Part shown: in pieces, positions 8,616-17,783 of the stretch
Position numbering within the stretch: the first letter of the stretch is position 1
Layout of the letters: each line of letters opens with the position of its first letter
NCBI GenBank assembly: GCA_012523975.1
Contig: JAAYSF010000065.1
Coordinates: forward strand, 62,001 to 126,000
DNA length: 64,000 bases
Source: Veillonellaceae bacterium
GTDB taxonomy: Bacteria; Bacillota; Negativicutes; JAAYSF01
Direction of reading: 5' to 3'
Notes under the pieces: generated by a model
What the model was told of the DNA's origin: nothing
The model's input: only the letters and a program-made list of their open reading frames with translations
Databases searched by the model: none
Made by a program: the position numbers and the translations under genes

Positions 8616-11039
8616 ATGGGTAATATCGCCCAAATTATTGTTAATGTAACGGCAAAGGCTATAAATAAATCTTTTTCGTATTATATACCTGATGAATTAA
8701 GCTTTTTGGAAAAAGGTTATCGTGTTTTAGTTCCATTCGGCCCACAAAAGGTTGAAGGCTTTGTAATCGATATTATTGATGGAAATGCTTCAAACTTGAA
8801 GCCAATCATTTCGGCCTTAGACGACTACGCTTGGTTTGACGATAATATGTTAAAAACAGCCGACTGGGTCGCAAAATTTTATCTTTGCACTCAGGCTGAA
8901 GCATTGCGGCTATTTGTTCCCGGTAAAAGTGGTATAAAGACCGAATTCTCATATTCAATTCCAGACAGTTTAGACATCCAGAATGCCGCAGCATTTCTGT
9001 CTGCTAAACCGGACCTTTATTTGGAGGTTCTAGCTTTTATTGCTAAAAATGTAAATGTAAAGCTTGCCCAACTCAACAAGCAATTTGGGCAAGCTGCTTT
9101 AAAAGCGTTAAAGTATTTAGAAGCAAACAAGCTGGTATATAAGGAGATGATTGCACATTCAACAAAACGGATAAAATATCAAAATAATATTGCCCTGGCT
9201 GTACAAAAGTCGGTTGGCTTATTAAAAATGGCTGAGCTAAATCGAAGCCCTGCACAACAGCGCCTATTGACAGTGTTGCTCGAAAAAGCAAGTCTTACTC
9301 CTCAAGAGTTAAAAGAGCTTCATATTGCGCCAAACACTGTCAAAAAGCTAGTTGATGCAGGAATTGCAAAAATCATTAAAACCCAAATTCTAAGAGACAG
9401 CTATTCACACACCAATTGTAATTCACCTATATTGAGACTAACACCAGAGCAGCAAAACTGCTTAGTTTCTATAAACAGTGCACTTCATTCTGGAGATTAT
9501 CAGTCATGTCTAATTCATGGTATTACTGGTAGTGGAAAAACACAAGTTTATATTGAGGCAGTAGCTGAAACAAGGCGAAATAACCGCCAAGCCATTGTAC
9601 TAGTTCCCGAAATAGCCTTAACAAGCCAGATTGTAGCTCGTTTTAAAGCTTACTTCGGTGATGATGTTGTTGTAATCCATAGTAAATTATCAATTGCCGA
9701 ACGTTACGACGCTTGGCAAAAGCTTCGCACAAATCAGGCTGGAATAGCTATTGGTGCACGCTCCGCCATTTTTGCCCCATTAACCAATTTGGGCCTAATA
9801 ATTATTGATGAGGAACATGAGTTTACCTATAAACAGGAAGAGAGCCCTAGATACCACGCTCGACAAGTAGCGGAAATACGCTCGCGTCTTGCAAAGGCAT
9901 TACTAATTTTAGGAAGCGCAACGCCCTCAATTGAAACATATTATAAATCATTGTTGGGTAAACATACCCTGCTGACAATCAACGAAAGAATCGACGGTGC
10001 AGCCTTACCTCATGTTACTGTTGTAGATATGCGTGAAGAGCTCCGGCTAGGAAGAAGAACGGTGCTATCACAACCGCTCCAACAGCTCTTAAGCGAGACT
10101 ATTGAGAATGGCGAACAAGCCGTTCTGCTACTTAACCGGAGGGGTTATGCAACTTTTGTCTTATGCCGGGAATGTGGCTACGTTATGGAATGTGAACATT
10201 GTTCATCAACTTTAGTTTATCATACCTCAGGTAACACTCTGCGGTGTCATTATTGCCAATCCTCGCAAGTCCCACCTGATACCTGTCCTAATTGCAGCAG
10301 TCGTTATATTCGATATTTTGGGACAGGAACACAAAAATTAGAGGAGGAGTTATTCAAGCTCTGGCCTAATATACGTGTTATTCGAATGGATCAAGATACA
10401 ACTAGTAGAAAAATGGCATACTCCCGAATTTTATCTGATTTTGCTGCTGGTCGTTATGATATACTTCTTGGAACACAGATGGTTGCAAAGGGACATGACA
10501 TAAAAAATGTTACTGCTGTCGGAATCATCGCGGCAGATACAACTCTCAACCTGCCTGACTTCCGCGCTGCCGAGCGAACATTTTCGCTAATAACACAGGC
10601 AGCAGGCCGGGCGGGGCGGGGAAATAAGCCCGGTAAAGTTGTCATTCAGACTTACAACCCGGATCACTATGCGTTGCAAGCAGGCGCTAACCAAGATTAC
10701 TTTTCGTTTTATCAAACAGAAATTTCTCATCGAAAAGAACTATTCTATCCCCCGTTTAGTCATATTGTTAAACTTACGATAACTAATAATGATGAAAGAC
10801 AAATTCGTATACAAGCCGAAAATATAGCATCGCAACTTCGAAAGGCGCTAGCATCAGAGCCATATACTGAAGTAATCGGCCCGTTTAATGCTGCTATTTT
10901 TAAGGTAAAAGATACATTCAGAGTTAATCTTATGATTAAAACAGTTCGTTTAGCGACAATCAGACACCATATTAACAATTTAGGTTTAAGCAATGTAGCT
11001 AATATTTACATAGACATTGAACCTGTGAATGTAATGTAA
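8616..11039 (+). CDS. priA: Primosomal replication restart helicase PriA
   Basis: An 807-residue superfamily 2 3'-5' helicase that reloads the replisome at stalled forks. It has an N-terminal DNA-binding domain, then Walker A GITGSGKTQVY, the DEEH box in IIIDEEHEF, and helicase motifs GSATPS and GTQMVAKGHD. Between the helicase lobes lies a zinc-binding insertion with Cys pairs (CRECGYVMECEHC and CHYCQ...CPNC). ATG 8616 has only a weak GGCGGTGG site. It is followed by def and fmt, a common arrangement. Confidence 0.97.
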   Translation: MGNIAQIIVNVTAKAINKSFSYYIPDELSFLEKGYRVLVPFGPQKVEGFVIDIIDGNASNLKPIISALDDYAWFDDNMLKTADWVAKFYLCTQAEALRLFVPGKSGIKTEFSYSIPDSLDIQNAAAFLSAKPDLYLEVLAFIAKNVNVKLAQLNKQFGQAALKALKYLEANKLVYKEMIAHSTKRIKYQNNIALAVQKSVGLLKMAELNRSPAQQRLLTVLLEKASLTPQELKELHIAPNTVKKLVDAGIAKIIKTQILRDSYSHTNCNSPILRLTPEQQNCLVSINSALHSGDYQSCLIHGITGSGKTQVYIEAVAETRRNNRQAIVLVPEIALTSQIVARFKAYFGDDVVVIHSKLSIAERYDAWQKLRTNQAGIAIGARSAIFAPLTNLGLIIIDEEHEFTYKQEESPRYHARQVAEIRSRLAKALLILGSATPSIETYYKSLLGKHTLLTINERIDGAALPHVTVVDMREELRLGRRTVLSQPLQQLLSETIENGEQAVLLLNRRGYATFVLCRECGYVMECEHCSSTLVYHTSGNTLRCHYCQSSQVPPDTCPNCSSRYIRYFGTGTQKLEEELFKLWPNIRVIRMDQDTTSRKMAYSRILSDFAAGRYDILLGTQMVAKGHDIKNVTAVGIIAADTTLNLPDFRAAERTFSLITQAAGRAGRGNKPGKVVIQTYNPDHYALQAGANQDYFSFYQTEISHRKELFYPPFSHIVKLTITNNDERQIRIQAENIASQLRKALASEPYTEVIGPFNAAIFKVKDTFRVNLMIKTVRLATIRHHINNLGLSNVANIYIDIEPVNVM

Positions 11040-11083
11040 TAGAATTGGGTTAAGCATAACCAGCATAAGAGGAGGATAAAGTC

Positions 11084-11542
11084 ATGGCAGTCCTAGAAAT
11101 CAAAAAAGCTGGGGACGAAGTATTAAAGAAGGTTTGTACCCCAGTCACTAAAATTGACCGCAAAATAAAAAAACTTATTGAAGATATGGCAGAAACTATG
11201 TACGCCGCTAACGGTGTAGGATTAGCAGCTCCGCAAATCGGTTTACCAATCAGAGTAGTTGTTATTGATACAGGTGATGGATTAATTGAGCTAATCAATC
11301 CGGTTATTACCGAAAAAGAAGGGTGTGATAAAGACACCGAAGGATGCTTGAGTATCCCCTTCGTCTTTGGTGAAGTAGAGCGTTACAGCAAAGTTACTGT
11401 CGAAGCTCTAAATCGTAATGGTAAGACAGTAAAAGTAACCGGTACAGGCCTTCTAGCAAGAGCGCTGCAGCATGAGCTAGACCACCTTGATGGCGTACTT
11501 TTCATTGAACGGGCAAATACATTATACAAGGAGAAAGCCTAA
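11084..11542 (+). CDS. def: Peptide deformylase
   Basis: Removes the N-formyl group from nascent proteins. All three family motifs are present: GVGLAAPQIG, EGCLSIP with the metal-binding Cys, and QHELDHLDG with the two metal His and the catalytic Glu. The length of 152 residues is normal. GAGGAGG precedes ATG 11084. The stop overlaps the fmt start (TAATG), so translation is probably coupled. Confidence 0.98.
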   Translation: MAVLEIKKAGDEVLKKVCTPVTKIDRKIKKLIEDMAETMYAANGVGLAAPQIGLPIRVVVIDTGDGLIELINPVITEKEGCDKDTEGCLSIPFVFGEVERYSKVTVEALNRNGKTVKVTGTGLLARALQHELDHLDGVLFIERANTLYKEKA

Positions 11543-12480
11543 TGTCATACCCCAGAGTAATCTTTATGGGTACGCCTGACTTTGCTGTCCCATGCTTAGA
11601 TATGCTTGTTGAAGAAGGCTATGAAGTTGTTGCTGCAATAACACAGCCTGACCGACCAAAAGGACGCGGTCATAAACTTACCCCATCACCGGTTAAAGCG
11701 CGAGCCTTAGAATACGGAATTGATATTCTGCAGCCTGAGAAAATTAAAAATCCTGAATTCGTAACACAATTAACCGCTCTAAAACCTGATATTATAATTG
11801 TCGTTGCATTTGGCCAGTTTTTACCAAAAAATATACTTGATTTACCGCCGCTCGGTTGTATCAATGTCCACGCCTCGTTGTTGCCTTACTACCGGGGCGC
11901 TGCCCCGATTCATTGGGCTATCATCAATGGCGAAACAAAGACCGGAGTCACGACAATGTATATGGATATTGGGATGGATACCGGCGACATGATACTGATG
12001 GCAGAAACTCCTATCGACGCAGCTGACACTACCGGCTGTCTTCATGATAAATTATCTGTATTAGGAGCTAAGGTGTTAAAAGATACAGTCCAATTAATAC
12101 TAAAAGGCAATGCTCCGCGAATACCACAGCCTAACGAAGAGGCCACTTATGCACCACTATTAACAAGAGACCTGGAGAAAATTAATTGGGATTGTTCAGC
12201 TGACAAGATTCATAATCTTGTCCGTGGACTAACCCCATGGCCTGGTTCTTATTGTAAGTTCAAAGACAAGCATCTCAAAGTTTGGGAGACAAAAGTTGTG
12301 AATGCATGTGCACTTGGTCAGCCTGGGAGAATTAACCAAATAACACAAACGAGCATTATAGTTGAAACTGCCAGTGGCCTTATTGAACTCTTGACAGTCC
12401 AGCCGGAAAATAAACGTCGGATGAGCGCCCGGGATTATGCTTCCGGTTATGGGTTAAGGACCGGGGATTTTTTTAAATGA
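11542..12480 (+). CDS. fmt: Methionyl-tRNA formyltransferase
   Basis: Formylates initiator Met-tRNA using 10-formyl-THF. The N-terminus VIFMGTPDFAVP, the active-site region NVHASLLPYYRGAAPI and the C-terminal OB-fold domain fit the 312-residue family. It overlaps def by one base and is followed ten bases later by the DUF116 gene. Confidence 0.98.
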   Translation: MSYPRVIFMGTPDFAVPCLDMLVEEGYEVVAAITQPDRPKGRGHKLTPSPVKARALEYGIDILQPEKIKNPEFVTQLTALKPDIIIVVAFGQFLPKNILDLPPLGCINVHASLLPYYRGAAPIHWAIINGETKTGVTTMYMDIGMDTGDMILMAETPIDAADTTGCLHDKLSVLGAKVLKDTVQLILKGNAPRIPQPNEEATYAPLLTRDLEKINWDCSADKIHNLVRGLTPWPGSYCKFKDKHLKVWETKVVNACALGQPGRINQITQTSIIVETASGLIELLTVQPENKRRMSARDYASGYGLRTGDFFK

Positions 12481-12489
12481 GGTGATACT

Positions 12490-13305
12490 GTGATTGAAGT
12501 AGCATTCAGACCTAAAAAACGCCTCTTTGTATCTTTGATTATAGCTAGCTTATGTTTAGCAATGCTCTCTATATATGGCATTTGGATTGTCAGCTTTCCT
12601 GGACTTAAAAGTATAAGTTCCTTTCTTCCGTTAATCTTAGGAACACTACTTGGATTGGTAGTAATCGCAATAGCCAGTGGTGTTGTTGGAATCATTCTAG
12701 CTATACTAGGCTTTCCAACGCCAAAGTTTTTTCAAAGCTTAGCTTGGTCGGCTATTAATCTTTTATTTCCATTAGCTACCCGTATTGGAAGACTATTTGA
12801 TGTCGAAAAGGAACGTGTCGAACGCTCATTTATTGAAATGAGCAACCACCTTATTAAGCAGAAACATATCAAAGTATCTCCGGAAAAACTGTTGATACTT
12901 AGTCCGCATTGTATCCAGCAAGAATCATGCCCCCATAAGATAACCCGTGACATTAATAATTGTCGATGCTGTGGCGGCTGCCAGGTAGGGGATTTGCTAA
13001 AATTATCACGTAGCCTAGGAGTTAACGTTACTCTAGTTACCGGCGGAACCTTAGCGCGAAAAGTTATCAAAACTATTCGGCCGCATGTAGTTATTGCAAT
13101 CGCATGTGAGCGCGATCTAACCAGCGGTATTCAAGATACTTTTCCATTACCAGTTATTGGTGTGCTAAATGAACGCCCGTATGGACCTTGTTGCAATACC
13201 AGAGTTAGCATTAAACAAGTTGAGAGTACTGTCAGAGAATTAATCAATATAAAACAAGGTGATGCAAATGAATGCCCGCGAGATTGCTCTGAAAATTATA
13301 AATGA
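12490..13305 (+). CDS. DUF116 membrane protein with cysteine cluster
   Basis: GTG 12490 follows GAGGTGAT. The 271-residue product has two N-terminal membrane segments (about residues 13-33 and 42-78), then a cytosolic domain with conserved cysteines: HCIQQESCPHK, NCRCCGGCQVGD and YGPCCNT. This is the DUF116 pattern, and the clustered cysteines suggest a metal or iron-sulfur site (inference). It sits between fmt and rsmB and overlaps rsmB by 38 bases. Function is not established. Confidence 0.88.
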   Translation: MIEVAFRPKKRLFVSLIIASLCLAMLSIYGIWIVSFPGLKSISSFLPLILGTLLGLVVIAIASGVVGIILAILGFPTPKFFQSLAWSAINLLFPLATRIGRLFDVEKERVERSFIEMSNHLIKQKHIKVSPEKLLILSPHCIQQESCPHKITRDINNCRCCGGCQVGDLLKLSRSLGVNVTLVTGGTLARKVIKTIRPHVVIAIACERDLTSGIQDTFPLPVIGVLNERPYGPCCNTRVSIKQVESTVRELINIKQGDANECPRDCSENYK

Positions 13306-14599
13306 CGTTACAACTAACGATGCTTACGCCAATATTGCCCTAACACGTGAACTCAACAAGCATAAACTCACAGATCAGGACCGTCGTTTCGTTACAGAGT
13401 TGGTATACGGAACAATTAAGGCTGGTAAGACCCTTGATTATATAGTTAGTCACTACATAAATCGGCCAATGAAAAAAGTTCCACAAATAATTCAAGACAT
13501 ACTAAGAATGGGTGTATATCAAATATTTTTCCTGTCAAAAGTTCCGGTTTCCGCCGCATGTAATCAAGCAGTTGAGCTTACAAAGAAGTATGGCCATTCT
13601 GGAACGGTTAAGTTTGTCAACGCTGTACTAAGAAGCGCTGGTCGCAACCCAGATAAGGTTGCCTACCCTGATGTGAACACTAATCCTGTACAATACCTTT
13701 CTCTAAAGTACATGCATCCAGAATGGATTATCAGCAGATGGATAAAACGATTCGGTCTTGAGGCTACAGAATCTTTATGCCAAATTAATAATGTCACTCC
13801 ACCATTATCGATTCGTACCAATACTTTAAAAATTACTAGATCTGCTTTGATCAACGTTTTAGAAGAAGAGGGTGTTGTCTGCGAGCCGTCTAAACTAACG
13901 CCGGAAGGAATTATCTGTCATCAGTATCCTTCACTTGGAACATTAAGACCGCTTCAGCAGGGATTTTTTCAAGTTCAGGATGAAAGCTCAATGCTGGTTG
14001 CACATATATTAAATCCTCAGCCCGGCGAATATATTATTGATGCCTGTGGAGCTCCCGGCGGAAAAAGCACTCATATTGCTGCACTTATGGAAAATAAGGG
14101 AACGGTAATCTCTACCGACATTTATGATCATAAGCTAGCATTAACAAGGGAAAATGCTGAGCGCTTAGGAATAAAAATTATTGAAACTTTAGCTATCGAT
14201 GCTACAAAATTAAGCAGCCATTACTCTCTTAAAGCAGACAAGGTTCTTGTAGATGCACCATGCTCTGGTTTAGGGGTGTTAAGGAGAAAACCTGACTCAC
14301 GTTGGCGCAAGACTGAATCAATGATTAATGATTTACCGAAACTCCAAAAAGCTATCTTGAATAGTGCAGCCGACTGTGTAAAACCAGGTGGTACTCTTGT
14401 ATATAGCACGTGCACAATCGAACCAGAAGAAAATCAAAACGTCGTACATGCTTTTTTAAGCAGTCGAACTGATTTTAAATTGGACGACATTAGTGACTGC
14501 ATTCCTGGAAAAAGTCTGTCATCAAAAATGATTCAATTGCTACCGCATGTCGACCACGTGGATGGGTTCTTTATTGCTAGGATGATTAAGAGTAGGTGA
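13268..14599 (+). CDS. rsmB: 16S rRNA (cytosine-967-C5) methyltransferase
   Basis: An N-terminal NusB-like RNA-binding domain (about residues 1-130) is followed by a Rossmann methyltransferase with the SAM motif DACGAPGGKSTH, the catalytic Cys in YSTCTIEPEENQ and the second Cys in DAPCSGLGVLRRKPD. ATG 13268 is chosen over the upstream GTG 13259 and ATG 13262 because AAGGTG at 13255 is correctly spaced for it. 443 residues. Confidence 0.96.
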   Translation: MNAREIALKIINDVTTNDAYANIALTRELNKHKLTDQDRRFVTELVYGTIKAGKTLDYIVSHYINRPMKKVPQIIQDILRMGVYQIFFLSKVPVSAACNQAVELTKKYGHSGTVKFVNAVLRSAGRNPDKVAYPDVNTNPVQYLSLKYMHPEWIISRWIKRFGLEATESLCQINNVTPPLSIRTNTLKITRSALINVLEEEGVVCEPSKLTPEGIICHQYPSLGTLRPLQQGFFQVQDESSMLVAHILNPQPGEYIIDACGAPGGKSTHIAALMENKGTVISTDIYDHKLALTRENAERLGIKIIETLAIDATKLSSHYSLKADKVLVDAPCSGLGVLRRKPDSRWRKTESMINDLPKLQKAILNSAADCVKPGGTLVYSTCTIEPEENQNVVHAFLSSRTDFKLDDISDCIPGKSLSSKMIQLLPHVDHVDGFFIARMIKSR

Positions 14600-14603
14600 T
14601 AGT

Positions 14604-15665
14604 TTGAAAGACAATTTGCTAGGTTTATTTGCGGATGAAATAGTTGAAAAACTTGCAGCTTATGGTTTTGAAAAGTATCGGGGACAACAAATTGCTAAGT
14701 GGATTTACCAACAGGGAGTTTTTGATTATGAACGAATGACAAATATTCCCAATGCTAAACGCCAAGTGCTAAAAAATCATTTTGAAATAAATATGCCTAC
14801 CCTAACAGCTCATCAGCACTCTGGAGATAAAAAAACCAGTAAATTTTTACTCACCTTCAAAGATAATGCTTCAGTCGAAACTGTCCTTATGAAACAGCCT
14901 TACGGTAATAGTGCTTGTGTTTCCACTCAAGTTGGCTGTGGAATGGGGTGCCGATTCTGTGCATCTACCCTTCAGGGGGTAAAACGTAACTTGACGGGTG
15001 GGGAAATCCTCTCCCAAATACTCTATATAAATAGTATTCTTGCCAAGGAACGGTCTGCAGTAAATTCTATAGTAATTATGGGCTCTGGCGAGCCCCTGGC
15101 TAACTACGATAACGTACTTCGTTTTATCAGGCTATGCCATGAAAGTTACTCCTTGAACATGAGTTATCGCAATATTACTCTTTCTACTGCTGGGATTGTA
15201 CCTGGTATAGAGAAACTAGCTACCGAGGGCATTCCTATAAATTTAGCCATTTCGCTCCATGCTCCCACGAACGCTATACGTTCAAGCATAATGCCAATCA
15301 ATAAACAGTATGATATAGCTAGCGTTATCGATGCCGCTGATCGTTACGCTGAAAAAACTGGCCGCCGTGTCACCTATGAATACACATTAATTGAGAATAT
15401 TAACGACAGTCCTGATCATGCAGCAATGTTGGCCAAATTGCTTAAAGGCAGATTAGCCAGTGTTAATTTGATCCCTGTAAATTCAGTACCCGAACGGGGA
15501 TTACTGCGTCCTGCGAGAGATCAGATTCTGAAATTCCTACACATCCTGCAATCACTCCATATCGTCGTAACTCTCAGAAAGGAAATGGGTGCTGATATTC
15601 AGGCCGCCTGCGGTCAATTGAGAAGAAAAGTAATCGAAAAAGAAGAGAGTGCTTGTCTAGAGTAG
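14604..15665 (+). CDS. rlmN: 23S rRNA (A2503-C2)/tRNA(A37) methyltransferase RlmN
   Basis: A radical-SAM enzyme methylating adenosine 2503 of 23S rRNA and some tRNAs. The cluster motif is CGMGCRFCAST (CxxxCxxC); the C-terminal Cys in AACGQLR is in the position of the conserved catalytic cysteine. TTG 14604 follows AGGTGAT, and the gap from rsmB is four bases. 353 residues. Confidence 0.97.
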   Translation: MKDNLLGLFADEIVEKLAAYGFEKYRGQQIAKWIYQQGVFDYERMTNIPNAKRQVLKNHFEINMPTLTAHQHSGDKKTSKFLLTFKDNASVETVLMKQPYGNSACVSTQVGCGMGCRFCASTLQGVKRNLTGGEILSQILYINSILAKERSAVNSIVIMGSGEPLANYDNVLRFIRLCHESYSLNMSYRNITLSTAGIVPGIEKLATEGIPINLAISLHAPTNAIRSSIMPINKQYDIASVIDAADRYAEKTGRRVTYEYTLIENINDSPDHAAMLAKLLKGRLASVNLIPVNSVPERGLLRPARDQILKFLHILQSLHIVVTLRKEMGADIQAACGQLRRKVIEKEESACLE

Positions 15666-15695
15666 ATTGGCTTTAGCAAGTAACTCTCTTTTATA
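15643..15695 (+). terminator. Possible terminator overlapping the end of rlmN
   Basis: GAGAGTGCTTG at 15645-15655 can pair imperfectly with CAAGTAACTCTC at 15678-15689, followed by TTTTAT. The loop is long and one arm lies in the coding sequence, so this is moderate evidence. Confidence 0.4.
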
Positions 15696-15752
15696 ATGCA
15701 TTGCATTTTTTTGTGTATATTGGTAATAATTAGGTAATGACTATGGTTTATT

Positions 15753-15781
15753 TTGACTCGATTTACAATTTAGACTATAAT
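15753..15781 (+). promoter_or_regulatory. Strong sigma-A promoter of the FHA-kinase operon
   Basis: TTGACT at 15753 and TATAAT at 15776 are separated by exactly 17 bases. The first gene starts at 15817. Confidence 0.75.
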
Positions 15782-15816
15782 ATTTTCATATACTCACGCG
15801 CATTGGAGTGCATAAG

Positions 15817-16575
15817 ATGAAGATTGTTCGAAATCTTGAAAATTTCTTTGAAAAATATATAGAAGGTTTCTTTAATAAGAAATTTGAGAGCGGCCTTCAG
15901 CCTGTCGAAATAGCCAAACATTTACTGCGAGAAATGGAAGCAGAGCGGTTCGTGGGCGTTTCTCGCATTTATATACCTAATTTATATAATGTCTATCTAA
16001 ACAAAGATGATTATGATCATCTATTGCCTTATAGCCAAGCTATCCGAGATGAATTAGCGCAATATGTTAACAATGAAGCACGTGAGCGAGGCTATACAAT
16101 AGTAGGTAAGCCTATCATTGAGCTTCTTTCTGTTGGCGACCAAAATACTGAGAAAATTAGAGTAGACTGCAGTTTTACTGAACCACTGCCAATTGATCAA
16201 TCTTCAGATAGCCCTCCTGAAGGACTTTCTGACACTAGAGTATTTAATAAAGTAACGTCAGAGCCTAACTGGCCGAAACAAAATATAGAAGCAGCTTTAA
16301 CAGTAATAGAAGGTCTTGATGCTGGCGAGAAATATATTATTGGTAATAACCGAGTTAATATAGGACGTCGCAAGAGTAACGAGCTGCCTTTAGCAGATAT
16401 GAATACCTCTAGGTTACATTCATATATAGTGATTGAGGACAATAATCATATTCTTTACGATGCCAAGAGCCTTAATGGTACATATGTTAACGGGCACCGT
16501 GTTGCTCGCTGGCGTCTAAGATCCGGCGATAAAATAAAGCTCGGTAACACCATAATTTTATACGAGGTGAAATAA
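15817..16575 (+). CDS. FhaA-like protein: DUF3662 plus FHA domain
   Basis: 252 residues. The N-terminal DUF3662 domain begins NLENFFEKYIEGFFNKKFESGLQ (first ~115 residues). An acidic linker leads to a C-terminal FHA domain with IGRRKSNEL, SRLHSYI and LNGTYVNG, the phosphothreonine-binding signature. This is the architecture of mycobacterial FhaA, which binds phosphorylated envelope proteins. ATG 15817 is chosen over GTG 15808 because TTGGAG lies eight bases upstream. First gene of an operon with phosphatase, FtsW/RodA, PBP and PASTA kinase. Confidence 0.92.
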   Translation: MKIVRNLENFFEKYIEGFFNKKFESGLQPVEIAKHLLREMEAERFVGVSRIYIPNLYNVYLNKDDYDHLLPYSQAIRDELAQYVNNEARERGYTIVGKPIIELLSVGDQNTEKIRVDCSFTEPLPIDQSSDSPPEGLSDTRVFNKVTSEPNWPKQNIEAALTVIEGLDAGEKYIIGNNRVNIGRRKSNELPLADMNTSRLHSYIVIEDNNHILYDAKSLNGTYVNGHRVARWRLRSGDKIKLGNTIILYEVK

Positions 16576-17052
16576 TTGCCGGCTAAAGTAATGGTGTTGA
16601 ATATTATCAGTGTTATTCTTCAATATTGCTTAATCGCGTTGGTCTACTATTTTTTATTTATGATTATCAAAGCTATTTATCGCGATTTAGCCTCATCAAA
16701 GCATAATATCGAATTAACTAAAACCATTCATACTGAGTCCCAACCATTAGATGTTAGTAAATCACGCTTGGTAGTTATTGATAGTAAGCACATTGCTTTA
16801 CAATCTAATAGCTTTAATCTTGATGAAACTACCTCCATAGGACGAGGTGGTACCAATGATATCGTTATTGATGATAAGTTTGTTTCCTACGAACATGCCT
16901 GTATAACTTACTATAAGAACGGCCACTGGCTAAGCGATCTGAATAGCACCAATCACACCTACCTAAACGGAAAGGCAATAGCTGGAGAAATTCTCCTCAA
17001 GGACGGGGATGTGCTAAAAATTGGTGCTGTTACTTTTAAATATGTGAGGTGA
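16576..17052 (+). CDS. FhaB-like membrane-anchored FHA protein
   Basis: 158 residues: one N-terminal membrane segment (about residues 9-32), a linker, and a C-terminal FHA domain with IGRGGTNDIVI, SYEHA and NSTNHTYLNG. TTG 16576 follows GAGGTGA and abuts the previous stop. Like FhaB of actinobacteria it would recruit phosphothreonine-bearing partners of the kinase encoded four genes downstream (inference). Confidence 0.9.
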   Translation: MPAKVMVLNIISVILQYCLIALVYYFLFMIIKAIYRDLASSKHNIELTKTIHTESQPLDVSKSRLVVIDSKHIALQSNSFNLDETTSIGRGGTNDIVIDDKFVSYEHACITYYKNGHWLSDLNSTNHTYLNGKAIAGEILLKDGDVLKIGAVTFKYVR

Positions 17053-17058
17053 TATGAA

Positions 17059-17775
17059 TTGCTGGCTTACGTTAAATCAGATGTCGGACTAGTTCGCGAA
17101 ACTAATGAAGACAGTTATGAATTTTTGCCCCCGCACCTATTCGTCGTAGCCGACGGAATGGGAGGGCATGCTGCAGGAGAAATTGCAAGCAATATAGCGG
17201 TACGGACTCTAAAAGAGTTTGTCACGCAAAACATGTTACCAACAGTAAATCCTAATAGTATTCTAGAACAAGCAATAGCTAGGGCAAATACGCTAGTATA
17301 TGAAATGGCTATGTCTAAAACTGAATGTACTGGCATGGGCACAACGCTAACGGCTGTTTATGTAACTGACACCGAAATATATTGGGGTCATGTAGGCGAC
17401 AGTCGTATTTACTTGATCCATGAAAATAGACTGCGCCAGCTTACCAGTGACCACTCATTAGTTTGGGAATTGGTCCAAAATGGAAATATTACAAAAGAAG
17501 AAGCCAACACGCACCCTCAGCGCAATTTGCTTACTCGCGCAGTGGGTACCAGTAGTAGTATTAAAATTGATACCGGGATCACTAGCTGGAATACTGGTGA
17601 TATTCTATTGCTATGTACAGACGGATTAACAAATATGGTGAGTGAGCAAGACATTTTTACTCTAATAAGTATGGAACCTTTAGGAAATTCGGTAACTGAT
17701 ATGCTTGTTGAGCAAGCTAAGCAGGCTGGCGGCCTAGATAATATTACTGTTATCTTAGTACGAAATGGAGATTGA
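17059..17775 (+). CDS. prpC: PP2C-type Ser/Thr protein phosphatase
   Basis: The metal-dependent phosphatase motifs are in order: VVADGMGGHAAGE, GHVGDSRIYL, CTDGLTN and GGLDNITVI. The 238-residue length equals the PrpC/Stp class. It is expected to reverse phosphorylation by the PASTA kinase in the same operon. TTG 17059 follows GAGGTGAT; a nearby ATG at 17054 is out of frame. Confidence 0.96.
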   Translation: MLAYVKSDVGLVRETNEDSYEFLPPHLFVVADGMGGHAAGEIASNIAVRTLKEFVTQNMLPTVNPNSILEQAIARANTLVYEMAMSKTECTGMGTTLTAVYVTDTEIYWGHVGDSRIYLIHENRLRQLTSDHSLVWELVQNGNITKEEANTHPQRNLLTRAVGTSSSIKIDTGITSWNTGDILLLCTDGLTNMVSEQDIFTLISMEPLGNSVTDMLVEQAKQAGGLDNITVILVRNGD

Positions 17776-17783
17776 ATAGGTCT